Origin: Myxococcales bacterium
Lineage (GTDB): Bacteria; Myxococcota_A; Polyangia; Palsa-1104; SHYY01
Direction of reading: 5' to 3'
Length of the DNA: 36,135 nt
Assembly: GCA_009692555.1 (NCBI GenBank)
Contig: SHYY01000042.1
Location: forward strand, 1 to 36,135
The notes below the pieces were generated by a model. That model made no database searches, was not told the DNA's origin, and worked only from the letters and a program-made list of their open reading frames with translations. This document shows, one piece after another, positions 6,832 through 18,136 of the stretch. Position numbers and translations under genes: made by a program. Numbering within the stretch: position 1 is the stretch's first letter; every line of letters starts with the position of its first letter.

Positions 6832-8361
6832 CTACCCGCGGCGGGCGCGGGGCAGCTCGGCAACCAGATCGCGCGCCAGCAGGCCGACCTCGCCGCGGGC
6901 GTCGCGCGCCAGGTCGCCCGCCCGCCCGTGCAGGTAGACCCCGGCGCACGCCGCTTCGAACGGCGCGCACCCGCCGGCGAGCAGCGCGCACACCACGCCG
7001 GTCAGCACATCGCCGGTGCCGCCCGTCGCCATCCCCGGATTGCCGGTCGGGTTCACCGCCGTCCGCCCATCGGGGGCGGCGATCAGCGTGCGGGCGCCCT
7101 TGAGGACCACCACCGCCCCGTGGTGCGCGGCGAACGCCTCGGCCACCGCCACCCGATCGGCCTGCACCTCGGCGGTCGGGATCCCCGCGAGGCGCCCCAT
7201 CTCCGCCGGGTGCGGCGTCAACACCACCTTCGCCGCCGTGTGGCCGAGCGGCGCGAGATCCTCGGCGAGCAGATTCAGCCCGTCGGCGTCGACCACCAGC
7301 GGGCCCGCCCACGCCGCGAGGAGCCGCTCGAGGATCGCGCGCATTCCCGGGGTCCGCGGAACACCCGGACCGAACGCAATCGCCCGCTTGCCATGAAGGA
7401 GCGGCTCCAGCGCCTTCCACGCCTCCACCGGATCCACCGGTTCCGGTCCGAACGGCGAGGTCATCCCCTCCACCGCTTGCGCAGCGAGCGCCGCGTGCGC
7501 CTCGTCGGGCGAGGCGATCGTCACCAGCCCGGCGCCGGCGCGCGCGCATCCCTCGCCCGCCAGCAGCGCCGCCCCGACATGACCGAGCGAGCCGGCAATG
7601 ATCAGCGCATGCCCGTGGGTGCCCTTGTGCGAGCTCGGATCGCGCGGCCGGCGCAGCTCCGCGAGGCAGCCCTCGTCGAGCAGGACCCGCCGCAGCGAAC
7701 CGGCCAGCGACGGCGGGATGCCGATATCGGCGACGTGCAGCGCTCCGGCGTGGAGGAAGCCCGGCGAGGTGACCAGGCCGAGCTTCGGGAAGGCGAAGGT
7801 CACCGTATGGTGCGCCGCGACGCAGATCCCGAGCGGATGGCCGCGATCGGCGTCCAGGCCCGACGGCAGATCGATCGCCACCCGGAGACCGCGCGAGGCG
7901 TTGATCCGCGCAACAACAACCGCGAGATGCCCCTCCACCGGCCGCGTCGCACCGGTGCCGAGGAGCGCATCCACCACCAGCTCCGCCCCGTCGACCAGCG
8001 CTGCCGCGGCCGCGAACTCGGGCCCGGCGAGGCCGTCGTGGATCGGCACCCCCGAGCGCCGCGCGGCCTCGAGATGCACCCGCGCATCGCCCTCCACCTT
8101 CCCGGGCGCTGCCACCAGGACCACCGCCACCTCGGCGCCCCGGTTCTTCAGGTGGCGCGCGACCACGAACCCGTCGCCGCCGTTGTTGCCCGAGCCGGCG
8201 ACCACCACCACCCGGGCTCCCGCCAGCGGTTGCACCAGCCCCGCGACGAGGTCTGCCACCGCCCGTCCGGCGCTCTCCATCAGCACCACGCCGGGGACGC
8301 CGATCGTCTCGATCGCCTGCCGGTCGAGCGCCCGCATCTCCGCCGCCGTGACGACCTTCAT
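6832..8361 (-). CDS. nnr: Bifunctional NAD(P)H-hydrate epimerase/dehydratase
   Basis: A 509-residue enzyme that repairs hydrated NADH/NADPH. The N-terminal epimerase half (YjeF_N) shows VTAAEMRALDRQAIETIGVP and VVVAGSGNNGGDGFVVARHL. The C-terminal ADP-dependent dehydratase half (carbohydrate-kinase-like) shows GHALIIAGSLGHVGAALLAG, LTPHPAEMGRL and the NPTGNPGMATGGTGDVLTG signature. The start is the ATG at 8361, which overlaps the acpS stop (ATGA) and is followed by the conserved MKVVTAAEM; upstream codons in the same frame read through acpS. It is the last gene of the long minus-strand block. tsaE, often next in related clusters, is absent here. Confidence 0.93.
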   Translation of the reverse strand: MKVVTAAEMRALDRQAIETIGVPGVVLMESAGRAVADLVAGLVQPLAGARVVVVAGSGNNGGDGFVVARHLKNRGAEVAVVLVAAPGKVEGDARVHLEAARRSGVPIHDGLAGPEFAAAAALVDGAELVVDALLGTGATRPVEGHLAVVVARINASRGLRVAIDLPSGLDADRGHPLGICVAAHHTVTFAFPKLGLVTSPGFLHAGALHVADIGIPPSLAGSLRRVLLDEGCLAELRRPRDPSSHKGTHGHALIIAGSLGHVGAALLAGEGCARAGAGLVTIASPDEAHAALAAQAVEGMTSPFGPEPVDPVEAWKALEPLLHGKRAIAFGPGVPRTPGMRAILERLLAAWAGPLVVDADGLNLLAEDLAPLGHTAAKVVLTPHPAEMGRLAGIPTAEVQADRVAVAEAFAAHHGAVVVLKGARTLIAAPDGRTAVNPTGNPGMATGGTGDVLTGVVCALLAGGCAPFEAACAGVYLHGRAGDLARDARGEVGLLARDLVAELPRARRG

Positions 8362-8738
8362 CGCCCCTCGCTCTCGGCGATCACCACCGCCGCCGCCTGG
8401 CCGCCCGCGTGGGTGATCGAGAGGTGCAGCCGCGCCACCCCGAGCGCAGCCGCCGCGACCAGGGCCCCTCCCGACAGCCGCAGCGACGGAGCGCCCCGCG
8501 GAGAGGCCAGCACCTCCAGTTCGTGCCACGACAGCCCGGCCGGCACGCCGAGCGCCTTCAGCGTCGCCTCCTTGGCCGCAAAGCGCCCGGCGAAGTGCAC
8601 CGCCGCCTGGGCCCGACCGTGGCAGTAGGCGCGCTCCCCGTCGGTGAACACCTTGCGCTCGAAGCGCTCGCCGTGGCGATCGAGGATCGCCCGGATCCGA
8701 TCGATCGGGGTGAGGTCGATGCCCACACCGAGGACCAC
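8358..8738 (-). CDS. acpS: Holo-[acyl-carrier-protein] synthase
   Basis: A 126-residue phosphopantetheinyl transferase that moves 4'-phosphopantetheine from CoA to acyl carrier protein. MVLGVGIDLTPIDRI places the metal-binding Asp at residue 8, and GRFAAKEATLKAL places Glu at residue 57, exactly the family positions, which fixes the GTG start at 8738. The C-terminal LHLSITHAGGQAAAVVIAE is also typical. The GTG lies 4 nt after the pdxJ stop and its own stop overlaps the nnr ATG, so the three are likely translationally coupled. The pdxJ-acpS-nnr order is common in proteobacteria. Confidence 0.95.
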   Translation of the reverse strand: MVLGVGIDLTPIDRIRAILDRHGERFERKVFTDGERAYCHGRAQAAVHFAGRFAAKEATLKALGVPAGLSWHELEVLASPRGAPSLRLSGGALVAAAALGVARLHLSITHAGGQAAAVVIAESEGR

Positions 8739-8742
8739 GACG

Positions 8743-9462
8743 TCATCCCCCGATGGCGTGGATCATGTCGCGCACCGCGCGGTCGAGCCCCGAGAACACC
8801 GCGCGGGCGACCACCGCGTGCCCGATGTTCAGCTCCTCCACCCCATCGAGCGCCGCCACCGCCGCCACGTTCGGGTAGTCGAGGCCGTGCCCCGCGGCGA
8901 CAGGCAGCCCGAGCCGCACGCCCTCGGCCGCCGCCGCCGCCAGCCGCTCCAGCTCCGCCGCCTGCGCCCCGCCGCCGGCCGCGCAGTAGTCCCCGGTGTG
9001 CAGCTCGATCCGCGTTGCCCCGAGCCCCGCCGAGGCCGTCACCGCCGCGCGCGTGGGGTCGATGAACAGGCTCACCGCGATCCCGCCCTCGCGGAGCGCC
9101 CGCACCGCGCGCCCGATGATCGACGAATGCGCCACCACATCGAGCCCGCCCTCGGTGGTGCGCTCCTCCCGCTTCTCCGGCACCAGCGTCACGATGTCCG
9201 GCTTGAGCTCGAGCGCGATCCTCACCATCTCGTCGGTGGCGGCCATCTCCAGGTTCAGCACCGTGCGCACCGTCTCGCGGAGCAGCCGGACATCGCGGTC
9301 CTGGATGTGCCGCCGGTCCTCGCGCAGGTGGCAGGTGATGCCGTCGGCGCCGGCCAGCTCGCAGAGCGACGCCGCCCACACCGGGTCGGGATACCGCACA
9401 CAGCGCGCCTGCCGCAGCGTCGCGACGTGATCGATGTTGATGTGCAGCCGCGGGCGAATCAG
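8743..9462 (-). CDS. pdxJ: Pyridoxine 5'-phosphate synthase with apparent non-canonical start
   Basis: PdxJ condenses 3-amino-2-oxopropyl phosphate with deoxyxylulose 5-phosphate in the DXP-dependent PLP pathway. Seen: [61 protein letters not shown] and [14 protein letters not shown]. The conserved N-terminus [14 protein letters not shown] is encoded upstream of the first GTG (9399), so translation must begin before it. Between that motif and the in-frame TGA upstream there is no ATG, GTG or TTG. The annotated start is the CTG at 9462, 4 nt past the stop of the preceding lipoprotein gene, giving the normal length of about 239 residues; ATT (9459) or CTG (9447) are alternatives. No good Shine-Dalgarno is seen. 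Confidence 0.9.
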   Translation of the reverse strand: MIRPRLHINIDHVATLRQARCVRYPDPVWAASLCELAGADGITCHLREDRRHIQDRDVRLLRETVRTVLNLEMAATDEMVRIALELKPDIVTLVPEKREERTTEGGLDVVAHSSIIGRAVRALREGGIAVSLFIDPTRAAVTASAGLGATRIELHTGDYCAAGGGAQAAELERLAAAAAEGVRLGLPVAAGHGLDYPNVAAVAALDGVEELNIGHAVVARAVFSGLDRAVRDMIHAIGG

Positions 9463-9466
9463 GACA

Positions 9467-10162
9467 CTACATGCACATCGGGTTGATCATGCACTTGCCC
9501 CCGAGGAGGTCCTTCAGGCAGCAGCCGAAGAGGCACTGATCCCCCATCGGACAGGGCATGTTCATGGTGCACTGGCACGCGCCCATCATCCCGCCGTCCT
9601 TGCCGCCCCCGCCGACGCAGGTGCCGCCCCCGCAGGTCTCGCCCTTGGCGCAGACGTTGTCGCAGTCGCCGCAGTTCGCCGGGTCGGCGTCGGTGTCGAC
9701 GCAGGTCTTGTTGCAGCACTTGCCCTTGCAGTTGGCGCACGCCGCCACCGCCTGGCAGCCGCCGGCCATGCACGCCTCGTTGTCCTTGCAGGCGCGCCCG
9801 CACATGCCGCAGTTGTTGACGTCGCTCATCAGGTTCTTGCAGCCGACCGCGCCGCAGCAGGTGTCGGCACCCGAGCAGTTGACGCCCATCCCCTTCGGTC
9901 CGCACAGGCACTTGCCGCCGGTGCAGAGGGTCCCGTTCGGGCAGGCCAGATTGCACATCCCGCAGTTCTTGCTGTCGCCGCTGACATCGATGCACTTCTG
10001 CGGGTTCCCGCAGCACAGCCCGGGGAAGCTGCAGTGGCCGGTGCAGGTGGTCATCATCATCCCCCCGTCGGGCGTGGGGGAGGTGGTGGGCTGGGCGCCA
10101 CAGCCGGCGATCGCCAGCGCGAGCGCGAGCGGGGTGAGGGACGAGAGGCGGTACCTGGCCAT
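9467..10162 (-). CDS. Cysteine-rich lipoprotein with Stig-like repeats
   Basis: A 231-residue predicted lipoprotein: signal peptide [21 protein letters not shown] gives lipobox Cys21, followed by a short Thr/Ser/Pro spacer. About 39 cysteines, 17% of residues, are arranged in three or more degenerate repeats of the form CC-x-C-x-D-x-NCG-x-C-x-C-x-GG-x-C (for example [27 protein letters not shown]). Such domains are common on myxobacterial cell-surface proteins and are probably disulfide-rich. Function is unknown. It has a possible Shine-Dalgarno (AGGGAG) and starts 83 nt after glmM. Its place between the housekeeping genes glmM and pdxJ is unusual, and pdxJ begins 4 nt after its stop. Confidence 0.85.
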   Translation of the reverse strand: MARYRLSSLTPLALALAIAGCGAQPTTSPTPDGGMMMTTCTGHCSFPGLCCGNPQKCIDVSGDSKNCGMCNLACPNGTLCTGGKCLCGPKGMGVNCSGADTCCGAVGCKNLMSDVNNCGMCGRACKDNEACMAGGCQAVAACANCKGKCCNKTCVDTDADPANCGDCDNVCAKGETCGGGTCVGGGGKDGGMMGACQCTMNMPCPMGDQCLFGCCLKDLLGGKCMINPMCM

Positions 10163-10245
10163 CGCTTCATACTCCCTGGTTGCTGCGATGCACGTTACAG
10201 AGCCGTGCCTCGCCCGTCAAATCATCCACGCTCCTTCAGTGAGGC

Positions 10246-11616
<1,371 letters not shown>

Positions 11617-11670
11617 TGGCGGGAGCCCTTCGTGGGGGTAGGAGGCCGCGGGAGAGGCCTTGGATACCTT

Positions 11671-12606
11671 CTAGTCGCGGCGGCGCTTCGTGACCAGGGT
11701 GACCGACTCCGGGCGCACCTCCGCGGCGACGTCGGTCGGCAGCCCGACCACGCCGATCCGCTTCCGGAAGGCGCCCGCCGGCCGGCTGTCCTCCGCCTGA
11801 GCATCCACCAGCAGCGACGGCACCCCGGGGGCAACGCGGGCCAGAACATCCGCCGGTCCACGCAGGACGACATCGGCCGCCTCGGGCTCGAGGTGCGCCT
11901 CCATCCGCAGCCCGCCCGTCACCCGCACCGGAACGGCGCGCAGCGTCCGCTCGGCCAGCGCCGCGACCACCTCGACCTCGATCGACACCTCCCCCACCCC
12001 TTCAAACGAGGCGTGCGGCGGCGGGCTCTCGAGCTGCACCGGCCCGCGCACCGGCTCGCGCGCATCGGCGATCCGGAGCGGACGCGTCGGCACGCGCTGG
12101 ATCCCCTCGACGACGCTCTTCGCGCCGGAAACCCGCACCTCGCGCGGATGGGCCACGCTCCGCACCACGCGGTAGCCCGACGCCGGCTCCCCCTCGAGCA
12201 TCGGCTGCACCGGCACCATCCGTTCGACGCGCGGCTCGAAGGCCAGCTTCACCGACGGGGGAGTGATCGATCCGAGGCGCAGCCCGACCGGCAACTTGAT
12301 CATCTCCTCGGTGAAGCGCAGGTCGCCGGACGCCACTTTCGAGAGATCGATTCGCACCGGGTCGAGGTCCTGCTCGTCGAACCGGCTCACCCGCGTCCAG
12401 GGGCCGCGCACCGCGATCCGCAGCTCCACCGCCGGGTCCGAGATCAGCACGCGGTCCTTCGGAAGCGCGTAGATGACCTTCACGTAGGCGCCCGAGGCCG
12501 CGTCCCGATCGCCGCGCACGATCACGAACAGCACCACGGCGATCACCAGCGACATGCCCTTCAGGAGCGCGTCGTGCAGAAACCAGTGGCGGATCACCTC
12601 GCGCAA
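11671..12606 (-). CDS. YbbR-domain protein (CdaR-like)
   Basis: A 311-residue membrane-anchored protein: a single transmembrane helix near residues 17-31 (GMSLVIAVVLFVIVRG) followed by an exported beta-rich region of about three YbbR repeats, with turns such as PREVRVSGAKSVVEGIQRVP and AADVVLRGPADVLARV. YbbR/CdaR proteins regulate the diadenylate cyclase CdaA encoded next to them. The start is uncertain: TTG at 12606 lies 7 nt after the cdaA stop, and GTG at 12597 would shorten it by three residues. No ATG is available before the transmembrane helix except inside it. Confidence 0.85.
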   Translation of the reverse strand: MREVIRHWFLHDALLKGMSLVIAVVLFVIVRGDRDAASGAYVKVIYALPKDRVLISDPAVELRIAVRGPWTRVSRFDEQDLDPVRIDLSKVASGDLRFTEEMIKLPVGLRLGSITPPSVKLAFEPRVERMVPVQPMLEGEPASGYRVVRSVAHPREVRVSGAKSVVEGIQRVPTRPLRIADAREPVRGPVQLESPPPHASFEGVGEVSIEVEVVAALAERTLRAVPVRVTGGLRMEAHLEPEAADVVLRGPADVLARVAPGVPSLLVDAQAEDSRPAGAFRKRIGVVGLPTDVAAEVRPESVTLVTKRRRD

Positions 12607-12613
12607 GGGTGCA

Positions 12614-13606
12614 CTAGCCCTTCGCCTCGAAGTCCAGTATTTTCGCAGTCTTCGCGGGATCGGCCGGGTCGACCGGGACGGGCTCCGGATCGGCCTGCGC
12701 CGCCGGCTCGCGATCGGTGCGCTCCTCGCCGATCACCCGCGCGACGATCGACTGCGTCGGCTCCGAGGGATCGCTCCGTCGCGCCTTTGGGGCCGGCCCG
12801 GGCGGGCGGGCGCGCTTGCCCTTCTCCTTGTGGAACAGCCCGAGGAGCGCCTTCCGGAGGGTCGCGGCGTCGAGGTCGCGCGCGATGTTGCCGCCGAAGC
12901 ACAGCGACACCGTCCCCCGCTCCTCGCTCACCACCACCACCACCGCGTCCGTCTCCTCGGTGATCCCGATCGCCGCGCGGTGGCGCGTCCCGAGCGCCTT
13001 GTCGAGCTTCGGGTTCGCCGACAGCGGCAGCACGCAGCCGGCGCGCTCGATCCGCAGGTTCTTGATCAGCATCGCCCCGTCGTGGAGGTTGTTCTCCGGC
13101 TCCGGCAGGAAGGAGGCGATGATCGACTCCTTGGTGACGCGCGCGTCGAGGACCACCCCGGGATCGCCGAGGAACTCCTGCAGATCGGCGTCGCGCTCGA
13201 GGACGATCAGCGCGCCGATGCGCGAGCGCGCCAGCGCCTCGGCGGCCTTGATCACCTCCTCGAAGACGAACGTCTCCTCGTACTGCCGGCTCGACGCGAA
13301 GAGGTTCTGCCCGACGCGCACCAGGCCGCGCCGGATGTCGTGCTGGAAGATGACGATGAAGAAGATGATCGAGTAGTTGATCAGGTTGTCGAGCAGCCAC
13401 GACAGCGTGGTCAGCTCGAACAGCTTGGCGACGAAGAAGCCGGCAGCGACGAGCACCAGGCCGATCAGCATCTGTGCGGCGCGGGTGCCCTTCACCAGCA
13501 CCAGCACGCGGTAGATGACGTAGGCGACGACCAGGATATCGACGGCGGCGGTGATCCCCTGCCAGAGCGTGAGCTCGCGGAGGAAGCTGACGATGAAGCC
13601 GGTCAC
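12614..13606 (-). CDS. cdaA: Diadenylate cyclase CdaA (c-di-AMP synthase)
   Basis: A 330-residue membrane enzyme making c-di-AMP from two ATP. Three N-terminal transmembrane helices span about residues 18-88. The DAC domain follows (IFQHDIRRGLVRVGQNLF, then SFLPEPENNLHDGAMLI with the DGA motif at 176-178, and LGTRHRAAIGITEETDA with RHR at 208-210). The C-terminal tail from about 260, rich in Pro, Arg, Glu and Asp, makes it longer than the roughly 270-residue Firmicutes enzyme and is probably disordered. The GTG start overlaps the folP stop (GTGA). It sits in the order folP-cdaA-ybbR-glmM. Confidence 0.95.
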   Translation of the reverse strand: MTGFIVSFLRELTLWQGITAAVDILVVAYVIYRVLVLVKGTRAAQMLIGLVLVAAGFFVAKLFELTTLSWLLDNLINYSIIFFIVIFQHDIRRGLVRVGQNLFASSRQYEETFVFEEVIKAAEALARSRIGALIVLERDADLQEFLGDPGVVLDARVTKESIIASFLPEPENNLHDGAMLIKNLRIERAGCVLPLSANPKLDKALGTRHRAAIGITEETDAVVVVVSEERGTVSLCFGGNIARDLDAATLRKALLGLFHKEKGKRARPPGPAPKARRSDPSEPTQSIVARVIGEERTDREPAAQADPEPVPVDPADPAKTAKILDFEAKG

Positions 13607-14487
13607 CGGCCTGTCCTGAGCTCGTCGAAGGGGCGCGCCTCGCCGTCTTCCCCCTGGAGCCGCACCGCGTCCGCCACCGCCAGGGCCAGCCGCGCCGCGG
13701 CCACGTCATGAACGCGCACGAAGTCCGCCCCGCTCATCGCCGCCGCGACCACCGCCCCCAGCGTCGGTGCGAGCCGCTCCGCGAGCGGCTGCAAGGTGAG
13801 CGCCCCGAGGAACGCCTTCCGCGACGGACCGACCATCACCGGCACGCCGAGGCGCAACGACAGCTCACCGGCGCGCCGCAGGAGCGCGAGGTTGTGTCCC
13901 ACCGTCTTCCCGAAGCCGATCCCCGGGTCGGCGATGATCTGCGCCACGCCCGCCGCGCGCGCCGCTGCGATCGCCAGCTCCAGCTCCTCGGCGACCTCGG
14001 CGAACAGATCGTGAAACGCGATCCCGCGCTGCATCGTCGCCGGCAGCCCGCGCAGGTGGCCGACGATCAACGGCACCTCCGCACGCGCCGCCACGTCGAG
14101 GATCCGTGGATCGAGCCGCCCGCCGCTGACATCGTTGACCACCTCCGCCCCCGCCTGCAGCGCAGCCTCCGCGACCGCCGCCTTGCACGTGTCGATCGCG
14201 ATCGGGATCCTCAGCCGCGCGGCCAGCCCGCGGATCACCGGCACCACCCGCGCGATCTCGGTCGCCGCGTCGACCGGCTCCGCTCCCGGCCTGGTCGACT
14301 CCCCGCCGACATCGACCAGATCGGCCCCCTCCCGCGCGAGCTGCTCACCGTGCGCGATCGCCGACGCTGAGTCCAAGAACCGTCCCCCGTCGGAGAACGA
14401 GTCCGGGGTGACATTGATCACCCCCATGACGTGGGTCCTTGCGCCGCCGAAGGTCGCCTTGCGACACCTGATCGGCGATCGGAACAC
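13603..14487 (-). CDS. folP: Dihydropteroate synthase
   Basis: A 294-residue TIM-barrel enzyme joining p-aminobenzoate to dihydropterin pyrophosphate in folate synthesis; the sulfonamide target. Seen: MGVINVTPDSFSDGGRF, DVGGESTRPGAEPV, IPIAIDTCKAAVAEAAL, VVNDVSGGRLDP, IIADPGIGFGKTVGHNLALL, VGPSRKAFLGAL and VRVHDVAAARLALAV. The last nine or so residues come from a dispersed repeat and lie beyond the usual end. The start is a GTG at 14487 with a TAG directly upstream; the MITE-like element ends 3 bp before it and supplies the leader, so the original 5' end may have been altered. Its stop overlaps the cdaA GTG. Confidence 0.94.
   Translation of the reverse strand: MFRSPIRCRKATFGGARTHVMGVINVTPDSFSDGGRFLDSASAIAHGEQLAREGADLVDVGGESTRPGAEPVDAATEIARVVPVIRGLAARLRIPIAIDTCKAAVAEAALQAGAEVVNDVSGGRLDPRILDVAARAEVPLIVGHLRGLPATMQRGIAFHDLFAEVAEELELAIAAARAAGVAQIIADPGIGFGKTVGHNLALLRRAGELSLRLGVPVMVGPSRKAFLGALTLQPLAERLAPTLGAVVAAAMSGADFVRVHDVAAARLALAVADAVRLQGEDGEARPFDELRTGR
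13611..13632. repeat. Dispersed palindrome-like repeat in the folP 3' end
   Basis: CCTGAGCTCGTCGAAGGG, with its flanking bases, is a motif I recognise as a recurrent short repeat in many bacterial genomes. Read in folP it encodes the last residues PFDELRTGR, beyond the normal end of the DHPS fold, and it ends just before the cdaA start. Confidence 0.55.
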
Positions 14488-14490
14488 CTA

Positions 14491-14764
14491 GGAGCCTGTT
14501 GGGGTAAGGCGCCGTAGCGTTGCTCTCCGAGCTTGCTGCACGTCGGCGATTGCCGACGAGGCAGCCGAAACCGAGGTCAGGCCTGGGCCCCCGCCGAAGG
14601 ACGGGGAGGCCGCAGGCCGAAAAGTGACGACGACGACGGACTGCTTTCTGCAATCCGAGGAGGAGCGACGTTGCTGTCCGAGCTTGCTGCACGTCGGCGA
14701 TTGCCGACGAAGCATGGCCGAAGGGATCGGTTGCCGCAGTAGGCGCATTACTCCAACAGGCTCC
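14491..14764. mobile_element. MITE-like element between ftsH and folP
   Basis: The 274-bp segment has 23-bp terminal inverted repeats with 21 matches: it begins GGAGCCTGTTGGGGTAA and the reverse complement of its end begins GGAGCCTGTTGGAGTAA. It carries an internal 45-bp direct repeat, each copy with a hairpin. No transposase is encoded and the open frames in it are not convincing genes. I see no clear target-site duplication (flanks CTA and TTG differ). It fills nearly the whole ftsH-folP gap. Confidence 0.72.
14519..14714 (+). repeat. Pair of 45-bp direct repeats inside the MITE-like element
   Basis: Copies at 14519-14563 and 14670-14714 differ at two positions. Each contains CGTCGGC-GATT-GCCGACG, a perfect 7-bp stem with a 4-nt loop. 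The spacer between copies is 106 bp. Confidence 0.88.
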
Positions 14765-14767
14765 TTG

Positions 14768-16699
<1,932 letters not shown>

Positions 16700-16783
16700 G
16701 TGTCTCGCCTTTCGAGAGGGCCGAGGAGCGGGGACCGGCAGCGTCCGGTGGGCCGGGGTTGGGATGCCGATGCCTCGTTCTTG

Positions 16784-16809
16784 TGTTGCAACATGGCGCC
16801 CGAATTATG
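16784..16809 (-). promoter_or_regulatory. Possible ftsH promoter with downstream palindrome
   Basis: On the minus strand CATAAT (16809-16804) resembles a -10 box in an unusually AT-rich patch just after tilS; the matching -35 (GTGCAA, 17 bp upstream) is weak. TGTTGCAACA at 16784-16793 is a perfect 10-bp palindrome around the expected transcription start and could be an operator. The leader to the ftsH ATG would be about 100 nt. Confidence 0.4.
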
Positions 16810-16823
16810 GAAATCAACGCGCA

Positions 16824-18122
16824 TTATTGCACACGTCGGGGGGGAGTCAACACGGCAGCGAAGGGGGTGTTCGCCGACGGGAGGGGCGCTACCTGCCAGG
16901 CCGTCCCGACACCCCCGACCCACAGCACTTCGCCGCGCCAGGCGAGCAGCGGAACGCGCCTGCGCTCGGGGGCGGGAACCTTCAAGTCGGTCAACACGTC
17001 CTGCAACTTGCGTCGCCCGGCACGAGTCCGCAAGCGGTCGCCAGGCCTTGCGTTGCGAAGGTCCCACGGCCACGGAAAGCGGCCGAGATCGATCCGATCG
17101 CCGTCGCAGCCGATCGTGACTTCGCCGTCCGGGAGGAGCTGGTAGCGGCCGGGGCCATGCACGGGGACCGAGAGATCGCCGGGGTCGGCCGGCGCGGGGG
17201 GGCCGATGCGAAGCTGCTCGTAGCGGCGCTCCGCGACCAGACCGGCCCCGAGATCGAGGGTGCGGGTGCCAGCCGTCCCGGCGGCGAGGGCGGCGAGAGC
17301 CCGGGCGTGGGAGCGGCCGGCGTCGGCGAGACCGGCGCGGCGGAGGAGACGGAGGGCGACGTCGGAACCAGCGGCAGCGACGGCGCGCGCCTCCAGCCGA
17401 TCGAGCGGCCCGAGGGCGGCGGCCCGCGCATCGAGGGTGCGGACCCACTCCGCCGTGGCCCGCGCCAGCCCGCACAGGCCCTCCTCGGCGCCCCCGATGC
17501 GCGCGAGGGCGCGGCGGATCCGGGTGCGCGTCAGGTCGCCGCGGTCGTTGGTGGGGTCGTGGATCGGCTCCCACCCGCGGGCGGCGACCAGTGCGGCCGC
17601 CTCGTCGCGCCGCACGTCGAGCAGCGGGCGGAGGAGGTCGATCCCCGGCGCGAGCGGGCGGAGCTTCGGGATCCCGGCGAGCGCGTGCGCCACGTCGCCG
17701 CGGGCGGCGCGAAACACCACCGTCTCGGCCTGGTCGGTCGCGGTGTGCCCGACCGCTACAAAGCGCGCCCCCCGTCGCTCCGCGCACTCCGCGAGGGCCT
17801 GGTAGCGCGCCTCCCGCGCCGCCGCGAGCAGGTTACCCCGGCGCGCGACGGTCACCGCGATCCGCTCGAAGTCGGCGCCCAGCGCCGCCGCGAAGGTGGC
17901 CACACGCGCCGCCTCGTCGTCCGTGCCGTCGCGCAGCCCATGATCGATGTAGAGCGCGTGCAGCGGGTAGTTCCCGAGGCTGGCGAGCGCGATCAGGAGC
18001 GCGGTCGAGTCGCCGCCGCCGGAGCAGCCGACCACAATGGCCTCCCCCGGGCGGGGCACGCCCTGCTCGGCGATCCACGCTCCGACCCGCGCGATCACGC
18101 CTTCGGGCGGGAGGTCGCTCAT
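16824..18122 (-). CDS. tilS: tRNA(Ile)-lysidine synthase
   Basis: A 432-residue PP-loop ATPase that modifies C34 of the AUA-reading tRNA-Ile to lysidine. The P-loop SGGGDS is at residues 34-39, followed by YIDHGLRDGTDDEA, FVAVGHTATDQAETVVFRAA and LLRPLLDVRRDEAAAL. The C-terminal TilS domain shows GDRLRTRAGRRKLQDVLTDL and the WRGEVLWVGGVG turn. The ATG at 18122 is chosen because the frame upstream only translates a REP-like palindrome (LTPTLSRRRRRR). A purine-rich Shine-Dalgarno candidate (GGGAGG, about 18134-18140) adjoins and partly overlaps that palindrome's arm. It heads the minus-strand block. Confidence 0.95.
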   Translation of the reverse strand: MSDLPPEGVIARVGAWIAEQGVPRPGEAIVVGCSGGGDSTALLIALASLGNYPLHALYIDHGLRDGTDDEAARVATFAAALGADFERIAVTVARRGNLLAAAREARYQALAECAERRGARFVAVGHTATDQAETVVFRAARGDVAHALAGIPKLRPLAPGIDLLRPLLDVRRDEAAALVAARGWEPIHDPTNDRGDLTRTRIRRALARIGGAEEGLCGLARATAEWVRTLDARAAALGPLDRLEARAVAAAGSDVALRLLRRAGLADAGRSHARALAALAAGTAGTRTLDLGAGLVAERRYEQLRIGPPAPADPGDLSVPVHGPGRYQLLPDGEVTIGCDGDRIDLGRFPWPWDLRNARPGDRLRTRAGRRKLQDVLTDLKVPAPERRRVPLLAWRGEVLWVGGVGTAWQVAPLPSANTPFAAVLTPPRRVQ

Positions 18123-18136
18123 CGCCCGGATCGCCT

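Noticed and set aside
14488..14748. Small open frame across the MITE-like element as a gene
   Set aside because: Composition follows the repeat structure, there is no ribosome-binding site or known domain.
14488..14767. Target-site duplication CTA at both sides of the MITE-like element
   Set aside because: The right-hand CTA is not adjacent to the element end and is the ftsH stop codon; the immediate flanks differ.
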